Assembly: GCA_003139975.1 (NCBI GenBank)
Contig: PLHN01000542.1
Location: 1 to 5,472 of the forward strand
Reading direction: 5' to 3'
Source: Acidobacteriaceae bacterium
GTDB lineage: Bacteria; Acidobacteriota; Terriglobia; Terriglobales; Acidobacteriaceae
DNA length: 5,472 nt
Shown in pieces: positions 1 through 4,992 of the stretch. Made by a program: the position numbers and the translations under genes. The notes beneath the pieces are model-generated. The model had not been told where the DNA came from, did not search any database, and saw nothing but the letters and a program-made list of their open reading frames with translations. The number at the start of each line of letters is the position of its first letter. Within the stretch, counting starts at the first letter, position 1.

Positions 1-1
1 G

Positions 2-850
2 TTCATGAAGAATGCGGCGCACATGTTGGAAACACTGAAGCTGCTGCGGGAAGCGTCCCTGGTGGACGAGGAGTATCGGGGCCCCGTTCTCTTCTCAAGC
101 GATGCCGGCGCCTCCGTGGTAGCTAGTCTGATCGAGCCCAACCTCTTGGGAACGAAACCGAAACTGGGGGAGAATGCTCGCACGACTGGATATTGGTCGA
201 GCAGTTACGACTCGCGCGTTCTGCCGGAATTCATCAACGTCTTCGACGATCCGACAATTTCTTCGTTCGCCGGCCGGCCACTGTTCGGGCATTACACACT
301 CGACGACGAAGGCGTCAGAGCGCGCCCAGTTTCTCTTATTGAAAAAGGGAAACTCGTTTCCTACCTCATTGGACGCCAGCCGATCCGCGATTTTCCGGTT
401 TCGAACGGCCACGGACGCGCTGCTCCGACAGACGGTGCAGCGCCACAGCCGGGCAACTTCATTCTCGAATCAATCGAGCCGCAGTCCGATGCCGACCTCA
501 AGAAGAAACTGCTTGACCTTGCCCGACAGCGAGGTCTTCCCTACGCCCTTTACGTGGAAACCACCGGCCCCAGGCTGGAGCCGCGGTTGCTCTATCGCGT
601 CTACACAAATGATGGACACGAAGAATTGGTCCGCGGCGGCGTGTTCGGAGATCTCGACGTGCGCTCACTGCGCCGCGATCTGATCGCAGCTGGTGCCACG
701 CCCGATATTGAGACTCATCTTGAGTCCGTGCCTTACAGCGTCGTCAGCGCGGCGCTTTTATTCGACGAGTTACAAGTGAAGCGCACGCAAGCCAGCAAAC
801 AGACGTTGCCCGAGTATCCAGCGCCGCCGCTCACTCCGGCTGCGCAGTAG
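2..850 (+). CDS. TldD/PmbA (TldE)-family protein, C-terminal part, 5' end outside window
   Basis: This is the last 282 codons of a protein of the TldD/PmbA family (former peptidase U62). The frame is open to the left edge, and family members are usually about 450 residues or more, so the real start lies upstream and the ATG at 5 is probably internal. Counting from that ATG, the fragment shows the YRGPVLF strand (24-30), a stretch ARTTGYWSSSYDSRVLP (59-74), a G-rich turn FAGRPLFGHYTLDDEGV, the IEKGKLVSYLIGR strand (112-124) and SNGHGRAA (133-140), all typical of the family's C-terminal domain. In TldD the zinc motif HExxxH follows soon after GPVLF. Here that stretch reads SSDAGASVVASLIEP and has no such motif, so the protein resembles the metal-free TldE/PmbA partner. 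In E. coli TldD and TldE form a heterodimeric protease that processes microcin B17 precursor and degrades the CcdA antitoxin. The substrate here is unknown. The M28 peptidase gene starts 25 nt downstream, probably on the same transcript. Confidence 0.8.
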   Translation, partial: FMKNAAHMLETLKLLREASLVDEEYRGPVLFSSDAGASVVASLIEPNLLGTKPKLGENARTTGYWSSSYDSRVLPEFINVFDDPTISSFAGRPLFGHYTLDDEGVRARPVSLIEKGKLVSYLIGRQPIRDFPVSNGHGRAAPTDGAAPQPGNFILESIEPQSDADLKKKLLDLARQRGLPYALYVETTGPRLEPRLLYRVYTNDGHEELVRGGVFGDLDVRSLRRDLIAAGATPDIETHLESVPYSVVSAALLFDELQVKRTQASKQTLPEYPAPPLTPAAQ

Positions 851-861
851 CAGGATTTGCC

Positions 862-868
862 AAGGAAA
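862..868 (+). promoter_or_regulatory. Shine-Dalgarno of the M28 peptidase gene
   Basis: AAGGAAA lies about 7-9 nt before the ATG at 876. It supports that start over the in-frame ATG at 897, which has no purine-rich site before it. Confidence 0.65.
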
Positions 869-875
869 ACTCTAG

Positions 876-2372
876 ATGAAACCGCGTACTCCCAGAATGT
901 CCGATTGGAAAAGAATTGCTCTGCATTGTGTATTGATGTTGGGCGGCGGCCTGTTGGCATGGTCACAGACCGCGCCTGCGACATCTGCGGCTGCGCAATC
1001 CGCAAGTGCGAGCGCGGCTCAGTCATTGGCCTCGCCCGAACTGCGCGAGCAACTGCGGACCATTCGCGACGCCGCTCTTAAGAGCGACTATGCCTGGCAT
1101 CAGCTTGCGCACCTGACGGAAAACATTGGCCCGCGTCCCGCTGGATCGCCGCAGGCGCAGGCCGCGGCGGAATATGTGGCCGCTGAATTGCGCCAACTAG
1201 GTCTTGACGTTCACCTTGAGCCGGCACAAGTCAGTCATTGGGTTCGTGGCGAGGAGAAAGCCGAACTCGTCGAATATCCGGGGCAGGGGCCCGGCACCAC
1301 GCAGCGCATCGTGCTGGCCGCAGTCAGCGGCAGCTCTGCGACTCCGACTGATGGAATTACCGCCGATGTGGTTGTCGTGCACAGCTTCAACGAATTGGCA
1401 GCACTCGGGCGCGACAAGGTTAAAGGCAAGACGGTGCTCTACAACGTTTCCTATGACGAGCGCAAGGCGCTTGCCGGCTACTCGTTCGAAGCCTATGGGG
1501 AAGCGGTGGTTTATCGCAGCAATGGGGCCAAGGCGGCGGCTGGGCTTGGAGCTATAGCCTCGCTCGTTCGCTCTGTAGGCGGAGCGAACTATCGTCTGCC
1601 CCACACTGGCCACAGCACGCCCGCCGGTATTCCCGACGCCGATCTTGCCGCCGAAGATGCGGATCTGATCGAGCATCTTGCGGGTCAAGGCCGCGTGCGC
1701 ATGCACCTCACGCTCACGCCGCAAACATTGCCTGAGACCACGGGTTACAACGTGGTCGCCGACTTGAAGGGAAGCGAGCATCCCGAGCAGATCGTCATCG
1801 TCAGCGGGCACCTCGATTCGTGGGACTTGGGCCGCGGCGCGATCGACGATGGAGCTGGCGTGGTCATCTCCATGGAGGCCGCGGAAGTTTTGCAACGCCT
1901 GCACATTCGCCCGCGCCGCACGCTGCGCGTGATCGCGTGGATGGATGAAGAAAACGGCAGCGGCGGCAGCAAGGCATACGCGGAGGCGCATGCGGCGGAA
2001 ATGACGAACTACGTCGCGGCTATCGAGAGCGACGAAGGAGCCGGCCATCCGCTCGGCTTCGCGCTCAAGATGTCGCCGGAAGCCCTCGCGGCCCTGCGTC
2101 CGGTTGCCGATACTCTGGATCCGGTCGGTGCCACCATTTTGCGCGCCGAGGAGGAGAGCCCGGGTGCCGATATCGATCCGCTGGTCAAAGCCGGCGTTCC
2201 GGGAATCGGCATCATCCAGGACGCGCGGCGTTACTTCGACTACCACCACTCGGCTGCCGATACGCTCGATAAAGTCGATCCGCAGGAACTCAAAGAGAAC
2301 GCTGCGGCTATGGCCGTCATGGGATGTTTTCTGGCGTTAGCGCCGGAGCCGCTGCCGAGAGGTCAGAAATAA
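876..2372 (+). CDS. Secreted M28-family Zn peptidase, carboxypeptidase Q (PGCP)-like
   Basis: The 498-residue product is an exported di-zinc exopeptidase. Residues 1 to about 35 form a Sec-type signal: a basic start (KPRTPR...WKR), a hydrophobic core IALHCVLMLGGGLLAW, then a small-residue region suited to signal peptidase I. No lipobox is seen. Residues 55-150 hold the N-terminal part of the catalytic fold (NIGPRPAGS, 83-91). Residues 150-260 look like an inserted PA domain (ADVVVVHS, KGKTVLYN). The metallopeptidase core follows. Expected M28 ligands are all present with family spacing: H312 (SGHLDSW), D324 (AIDDGAG), catalytic E358 and ligand E359 (WMDEENG), D386 (ESDEGAG) and H458 (YHHSAADT). 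The spacing from H312 to D324 and from E359 to D386 equals that of human carboxypeptidase Q, so a di- or aminopeptidase role outside the cytoplasm is likely, but substrate specificity cannot be read from the sequence. The gene follows the TldE-like gene by 25 nt. Its last codons run into a purine-rich repeat (see findings). Confidence 0.9.
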   Translation: MKPRTPRMSDWKRIALHCVLMLGGGLLAWSQTAPATSAAAQSASASAAQSLASPELREQLRTIRDAALKSDYAWHQLAHLTENIGPRPAGSPQAQAAAEYVAAELRQLGLDVHLEPAQVSHWVRGEEKAELVEYPGQGPGTTQRIVLAAVSGSSATPTDGITADVVVVHSFNELAALGRDKVKGKTVLYNVSYDERKALAGYSFEAYGEAVVYRSNGAKAAAGLGAIASLVRSVGGANYRLPHTGHSTPAGIPDADLAAEDADLIEHLAGQGRVRMHLTLTPQTLPETTGYNVVADLKGSEHPEQIVIVSGHLDSWDLGRGAIDDGAGVVISMEAAEVLQRLHIRPRRTLRVIAWMDEENGSGGSKAYAEAHAAEMTNYVAAIESDEGAGHPLGFALKMSPEALAALRPVADTLDPVGATILRAEEESPGADIDPLVKAGVPGIGIIQDARRYFDYHHSAADTLDKVDPQELKENAAAMAVMGCFLALAPEPLPRGQK

Positions 2373-2374
2373 GG

Positions 2375-2395
2375 TTGAGAGCTGAGAGCAGAAGC
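2375..2395 (+). repeat. Short tandem repeat of TGAGAGC just after the peptidase stop
   Basis: TTGAGAGC, TGAGAGC and a decayed AGAAGC follow one another directly after the stop codon. Such purine-rich tandem units between genes look like remnants of a dispersed repeat. No function is evident. Confidence 0.4.
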
Positions 2396-2398
2396 TTG

Positions 2399-2412
2399 GC
2401 GACTTCCGTCGC
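2399..2412. terminator. Small hairpin between convergent genes, possible weak terminator
   Basis: GCGAC-TTCC-GTCGC is a perfect 5-bp stem with a 4-nt loop in the 56-nt gap between the peptidase and the convergent VOC gene. The position suits a shared terminator, but there is no T tract on either side, so an intrinsic terminator is only a weak guess. Confidence 0.25.
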
Positions 2413-2428
2413 TCTATGCGGCGTTTGG

Positions 2429-2794
2429 TTAGTCGTGGTGGAAATAGAAGAGGTTCCCGTCCCGATCCTTTACGGTGAATTGCCGTAATCCCCAGGGCTT
2501 TTTTTCCAGAGGCTCCACGATGTTCGCCCCTAACGACTTGAGTTCCTGGTACGACACATCGATATCTTCGGCGAATACCCAATGCACGGCAGGTTCGAAC
2601 GGTGGTTTCCTCTTCCGAAAAAATATTGGCCCCATATCACCGCGTGAAACGGCTCCAATTTCTTTGCCTGGGTAAAGCCATCCGACCTCAAAACCGAGTG
2701 CATCTCTGTAATGCTGTTGTGCGCGCTCGACATCAGCGACCGGCAACTCCGGCACGGGCTTGCCAATTGGACTCATTTTCTCTTTTGCGCCCAC
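2429..2794 (-). CDS. VOC-fold (glyoxalase/bleomycin resistance/dioxygenase superfamily) protein
   Basis: The 121-residue product has the size and layout of a single VOC protein with two beta-alpha-beta-beta-beta modules. Module 1 begins PELPVADVERAQQHYRDALGFEV (residues 15-37), the usual strand, helix and 'YxxxLGFE' turn. Module 2 includes VHWVFAEDI (70-78), the helix DVSYQELKSLGANI and the ending VKDRDGNLFYFHH. Superfamily members bind a metal or a small ligand between the modules. H71 sits at a position that often binds metal, but the C-terminal 'DGNxxE' glutamate is replaced here by Phe/Tyr (GNLFYF), so metal catalysis is doubtful and ligand binding or an uncharacterised role is as likely. 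I chose the GTG at 2794 because AAAGGAG lies 5 nt before it. The TTG codons at 2815 and 2812 overlap or precede that site, and the ATG at 2776 (115 residues) lies too far from it. The gene stands alone, convergent with the peptidase and divergent from the DUF177 operon. Confidence 0.8.
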   Translation of the reverse strand: MGAKEKMSPIGKPVPELPVADVERAQQHYRDALGFEVGWLYPGKEIGAVSRGDMGPIFFRKRKPPFEPAVHWVFAEDIDVSYQELKSLGANIVEPLEKKPWGLRQFTVKDRDGNLFYFHHD

Positions 2795-2799
2795 GATAT

Positions 2800-2806
2800 C
2801 TCCTTT
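2800..2806 (-). promoter_or_regulatory. Shine-Dalgarno that fixes the VOC gene's GTG start
   Basis: On the minus strand AAAGGAG is followed by ATATC and then GTG (2794-2792). This is the only strong site near the 5' end of the reading frame, so it decides between the TTG, GTG and ATG candidates. Confidence 0.7.
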
Positions 2807-2861
2807 ACGCAACAAAACCGCCGTCGCGTCAAATCAGGATACTACCCCTACCATCCCTTCC

Positions 2862-2890
2862 TTGACACCCTGATTCCAGGCCTTTATTCT
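2862..2890 (+). promoter_or_regulatory. Sigma-70-type promoter of the DUF177-rpmF-plsX-fabD operon
   Basis: TTGACA (2862-2867) matches the -35 consensus exactly. It is followed after 17 nt by TATTCT (2885-2890), which matches 4 of 6 positions of the -10 box, including the key T, A and final T. Transcription would start near 2896, leaving a leader of about 77 nt before the DUF177 start. No comparable promoter was found for the divergent VOC gene in the same 178-nt spacer. Confidence 0.6.
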
Positions 2891-2905
2891 TAAGCATTGC
2901 CCCTG

Positions 2906-2946
2906 AGAGACTGTCGTCTCTGTGCGTACTTCCGCGGCCTTCGCGG
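2906..2946 (+). promoter_or_regulatory. Two tandem hairpins in the operon leader
   Basis: Soon after the predicted transcription start the leader can fold AGAGAC-TGTC-GTCTCT (2906-2921), a perfect 6-bp stem with a 4-nt loop. Next comes CCGCG-GCCTT-CGCGG (2932-2946), a perfect 5-bp stem. The second ends 16 nt before the GGAGG of the DUF177 gene. A regulatory role is inference: no T tract follows and no known riboswitch is recognised. Confidence 0.35.
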
Positions 2947-2962
2947 TATCGGGTGGGGCGGC

Positions 2963-2967
2963 GGAGG
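2963..2967 (+). promoter_or_regulatory. Shine-Dalgarno that fixes the DUF177 start
   Basis: GGAGG lies 5 nt before the ATG at 2973. The upstream in-frame GTG at 2922 has no such site, falls on a leader hairpin and would add 17 residues with no family likeness. Confidence 0.75.
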
Positions 2968-2972
2968 TTCCG

Positions 2973-3524
2973 ATGCTCATCGAAATTAAGGAGTTAGAGC
3001 TTCATCCTGTGGACTTCCGGGAGGAGTTCAGCCCGGGTGCGATTGATCTGGGTGAGGAAGTGCGGCAGCGGACGCCGCTCGCGAGCGAAGGCCGCGCCGA
3101 TCTGGTGGAAGAGCACCATGGCAAGCACAAGGTTGTGCAGGACATCCGGCTGAAAGGCAAGCTGGAAACGAGCCTGGAAGTCGCGTGCGCGCGTTGTCTC
3201 GAACCGGTGGCGCTGCCGGTGCAGCGAAGTTTTGATTTGCTCTATCGGCCGCTCGGAACCGATGCTGGCCATGAAGAACTTTCGGTCACTGACGCCGAAG
3301 CGGAAATCGGGTATTACCAGGGCGGTGGGCTGCTGCTTGAAGATACACTGCGCGAGCAGGTCCTTCTCTCCGTCCCGCTGAAAATAGTGTGCCGCGAGGA
3401 TTGCAAAGGCCTCTGCCCGCATTGCGGGAAGAATTTGAATGAAAGCGCATGCACATGCGCGGACCAACTCGACGATCCGCGATGGGAAGCGCTGAAAGAG
3501 ATACGTACCAAGTTAAATCAGTAG
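2973..3524 (+). CDS. yceD: DUF177 (YceD-like) family protein
   Basis: The 183-residue product belongs to the DUF177/YceD family, small proteins whose genes very often precede rpmF. The family has been linked to ribosome/23S rRNA accumulation, but no biochemical reaction is established. Features seen: an N-terminal strand MLIEIKELELHPVDF, the central V(A)CARCLEPV with a CxxC pair (C72, C75), an acidic variable stretch (98-112), the LLLEDTLREQVLLSVPLK segment (120-137), and a C-terminal cysteine cluster C140-x3-C144-x3-C148-x2-C151 then C160-x-C162, ending in the family-typical DPRWEAL. The cysteines suggest a bound metal, probably zinc. The ATG at 2973 is chosen for its GGAGG site. The gene is first in the operon, behind a good promoter, with rpmF 110 nt downstream. 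Confidence 0.88.
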   Translation: MLIEIKELELHPVDFREEFSPGAIDLGEEVRQRTPLASEGRADLVEEHHGKHKVVQDIRLKGKLETSLEVACARCLEPVALPVQRSFDLLYRPLGTDAGHEELSVTDAEAEIGYYQGGGLLLEDTLREQVLLSVPLKIVCREDCKGLCPHCGKNLNESACTCADQLDDPRWEALKEIRTKLNQ

Positions 3525-3533
3525 AATAATTCT

Positions 3534-3564
3534 CAGTTCTAAGGCTGCTGATTGGTCAGAACTG
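3534..3564 (+). repeat. Inverted repeat with 7-nt arms after the DUF177 gene
   Basis: CAGTTCT (3534-3540) and AGAACTG (3558-3564) are perfect reverse complements around a 17-nt loop. They begin 9 nt after the DUF177 stop and directly abut the larger palindrome at 3568. No T tract follows. It may be one half of a compound repeat or a processing stem. Confidence 0.4.
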
Positions 3565-3567
3565 CAG

Positions 3568-3610
3568 ATTCCTCGCTCGTCCTCGCCTTTGGCGGCGGAC
3601 GGCTCGGAAT
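3568..3610 (+). repeat. 43-nt imperfect palindrome before rpmF, probable dispersed intergenic element
   Basis: ATTCC (3568-3572) pairs with GGAAT (3606-3610), CGTCC (3578-3582) with GGACG (3597-3601), and TCGCC (3583-3587) with GGCGG (3591-3595, one wobble), around a TTT loop. An internal loop and a one-base bulge interrupt the stem. The shape, ATTCC...CTCG...GGCTCGGAAT in a gene spacer, resembles palindromic elements I associate with acidobacterial genomes. That is recollection and was not checked. It ends 13 nt before the rpmF ribosome binding site, so in the mRNA it could act as a stabilising or processing stem. Confidence 0.5.
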
Positions 3611-3634
3611 GACAATCGAATAGAAGGAATCCTC

Positions 3635-3820
3635 ATGCCGAATCCAAAACGCCGACACTCCCAGAAGCGCACGGCCACGCGCCGCGCGCATGACGGACTA
3701 TCGAAGCACTCGCTGTCGGAGTGTCCGAACTGCCACGAACAGAAAATACCGCACCGTGCCTGCACAAAATGCGGCTACTACAAGGGCCGCGAAGTCCTTG
3801 AGGTCGAAGAGAAGTCCTAG
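3635..3820 (+). CDS. rpmF: 50S ribosomal protein L32 (bL32), zinc-ribbon form
   Basis: The 61-residue product is bL32, a small basic protein of the large ribosomal subunit. The start MPNPKRRHSQKRTATRRAHD is the family signature and ends the question of the start codon, which also has AAGGA 6 nt upstream. C30-x2-C33 and C43-x2-C46 (CPNC, CTKC) form a complete zinc ribbon, so this is the cysteine-containing type rather than the zinc-independent paralogue. The tail CGYYKGREVLEVEEK is typical in both length and sequence. It lies between the DUF177 gene and plsX, the classic order, and plsX begins 12 nt after its stop, which suggests shared transcription and possibly coupled translation. Confidence 0.97.
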   Translation: MPNPKRRHSQKRTATRRAHDGLSKHSLSECPNCHEQKIPHRACTKCGYYKGREVLEVEEKS

Positions 3821-3832
3821 CTTTCTCCCTCC

Positions 3833-4855
3833 ATGCCTAGCGTAATCGCTCTGGATGCGATGGGGTCCGACAAGGCGCCGAAGCCGGAGATCGAAGGCGC
3901 CTTGCAGGCGGCGCGCCATCACGGCACACGCGTGCTGCTGGTCGGCCCGCAAGACCGGCTTAAGGCGGAACTGGCGCGCTATCCCGGCGCGCGGCGCTTG
4001 CCCGTCGAAATCGTCCACGCGAGCGAAGTCATCACCATGGAAGATAAAGTGGAGGCGATTCGCGGCAAACGCGATTCGTCCATCCGCGTGGGACTGCGCC
4101 TGGTGCGCGAAGGCCGGGCCGCTGGTTTTGTGACGGCGGGCAATACGGGAGCGGCCATGGCGACGGCAAAAGTCGTGCTGGGTGCGTTGCCTGGAGTGGA
4201 CCGTCCGGCACTGGCCGCGGCCTTTCCTACCGTTCTCAACACGGCTGCGGTTCTGCTCGATGTAGGCGCAAACGTGGATTGCACGCCACAAAATCTGGAA
4301 CAATTTGCGGTGATGGGCGATATTTATTGCCGGTCGATTTTCGGCGTGAAGAAGCCTCGCGTAGGGCTGCTCTCGATTGGGGAAGAGGAAAGTAAGGGCA
4401 ACGATTTGACGCGAGAGGCTTTTCAGCTCCTCAAGCAGCTCCCGATCCAGTTTATTGGCAACGTCGAAGGGCGCGATTTGTATAACGGCCACGTGGATGT
4501 GATCGTGGCCGATGGATTTGTCGGGAATGTGGCGCTCAAGACTTCCGAAGGCGTGGCTAAGCTGGTGCGTACGGTGCTGAAGGAGACCCTGAAATCGACG
4601 ATCACGCGGCAGGTAGGCGCGTATCTTTCGCGCAACGCGTTTTCCGATTTCAAGAAGCGGCTCGATCATACCGAATATGGTGGCGCTCCTCTGCTGGGGG
4701 TAAGAGGCGTGTGCATCATTACCCATGGATCATCGAACACGAATGCGATCAAGAACGCGATAAGAGTCGCGGCCGAGTTCGCCGAAGGCAGGGTCAACGA
4801 GACGATTGAGCGGGAACTGGCGGGGCTGAGGCCCTTGGCGGGAGCTACGCCATAA
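3833..4855 (+). CDS. plsX: Phosphate acyltransferase PlsX
   Basis: PlsX converts acyl-ACP and phosphate to acyl-phosphate, which PlsY uses to acylate glycerol-3-phosphate. It is a peripheral enzyme at the start of phospholipid synthesis. The 340-residue length is normal. Family blocks appear in order: [20 protein letters not shown] (4-23), [19 protein letters not shown] (69-87), [12 protein letters not shown] (99-110), [10 protein letters not shown] (141-150), [14 protein letters not shown] (178-191), [28 protein letters not shown] (209-236), and [10 protein letters not shown] followed by THGSSN (281-302). The common DAMGGD reads DAMGSD here. The start is fixed by these first residues, yet the 12 nt between rpmF and this ATG (CTTTCTCCCTCC) are pyrimidine-rich and contain no Shine-Dalgarno, so initiation may depend on ribosomes arriving from rpmF. 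The gene is followed by a 137-nt structured spacer and fabD. Confidence 0.97.
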   Translation: MPSVIALDAMGSDKAPKPEIEGALQAARHHGTRVLLVGPQDRLKAELARYPGARRLPVEIVHASEVITMEDKVEAIRGKRDSSIRVGLRLVREGRAAGFVTAGNTGAAMATAKVVLGALPGVDRPALAAAFPTVLNTAAVLLDVGANVDCTPQNLEQFAVMGDIYCRSIFGVKKPRVGLLSIGEEESKGNDLTREAFQLLKQLPIQFIGNVEGRDLYNGHVDVIVADGFVGNVALKTSEGVAKLVRTVLKETLKSTITRQVGAYLSRNAFSDFKKRLDHTEYGGAPLLGVRGVCIITHGSSNTNAIKNAIRVAAEFAEGRVNETIERELAGLRPLAGATP

Positions 4856-4861
4856 AAGATC

Positions 4862-4978
4862 AGGTCAGAGGTTAGAGGTCAGATTGTAGAGGTTGAGACC
4901 TTTGAGATCCTGAGAGTATGCGACATCGGTGGGCCGATTGCTTTTCACCTCTGCAATCTGACCTCTGAATTCTGACCT
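4862..4978 (+). repeat. Long inverted repeat (32-nt arms) filling the plsX-fabD spacer
   Basis: Arm 1 (4862-4893) and the reverse complement of arm 2 (4947-4978) agree at 28 of 32 positions, with a perfect 13-bp core AGAGGTCAGATTG/CAATCTGACCTCT (4874-4886 and 4954-4966). In a + strand RNA three of the four differences become G-U wobble pairs, leaving a single true mismatch. The 53-nt loop holds a nested hairpin ATCGG-TGGG-CCGAT (4925-4938). Each arm is itself built from repeated AGAGGT and AGGTCAGA units. No T tract follows, so it does not look like an intrinsic terminator. It could be a MITE-like or dispersed palindrome, or an RNA structure controlling fabD, whose ATG lies 14 nt after arm 2. 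Confidence 0.75.
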
Positions 4979-4992
4979 TGCAGTACTACATT

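Noticed and set aside
1197..2249. Open frame of 350 codons antisense to the M28 peptidase gene
   Set aside because: It lies wholly within a well-supported gene with all catalytic residues, and its translation is rich in Arg, Ala and His with no recognisable domain. Long antisense frames are expected in GC-rich codon usage.
2795..2860. A promoter for the VOC gene on the minus strand (TTGACG at 2832-2827)
   Set aside because: No acceptable -10 box occurs at the right distance, and the position 17 nt away runs into the ribosome binding site.
2922..2972. Longer DUF177 protein from the GTG at 2922
   Set aside because: There is no SD site, the codon sits on a leader hairpin, and the added 17 residues do not resemble the family, whereas the ATG at 2973 has GGAGG 5 nt upstream.
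3698..4726. Open frame of 342 codons antisense to rpmF and plsX
   Set aside because: It overlaps two certain genes, has a low-complexity Arg/His-rich translation and no family likeness, so it is a shadow of plsX codon bias.
4862..4893. CRISPR-like or tandem direct repeat array from the repeated AGAGGT/AGGTCAGA units
   Set aside because: The units are short, unevenly spaced and mirrored by a complementary arm, with no spacers of constant length and no cas genes in view.
4862..4992. Intrinsic terminator between plsX and fabD
   Set aside because: Despite the strong stem there is no T tract after arm 2, and fabD follows within 14 nt in the same direction. A repeat or RNA-processing structure fits better.
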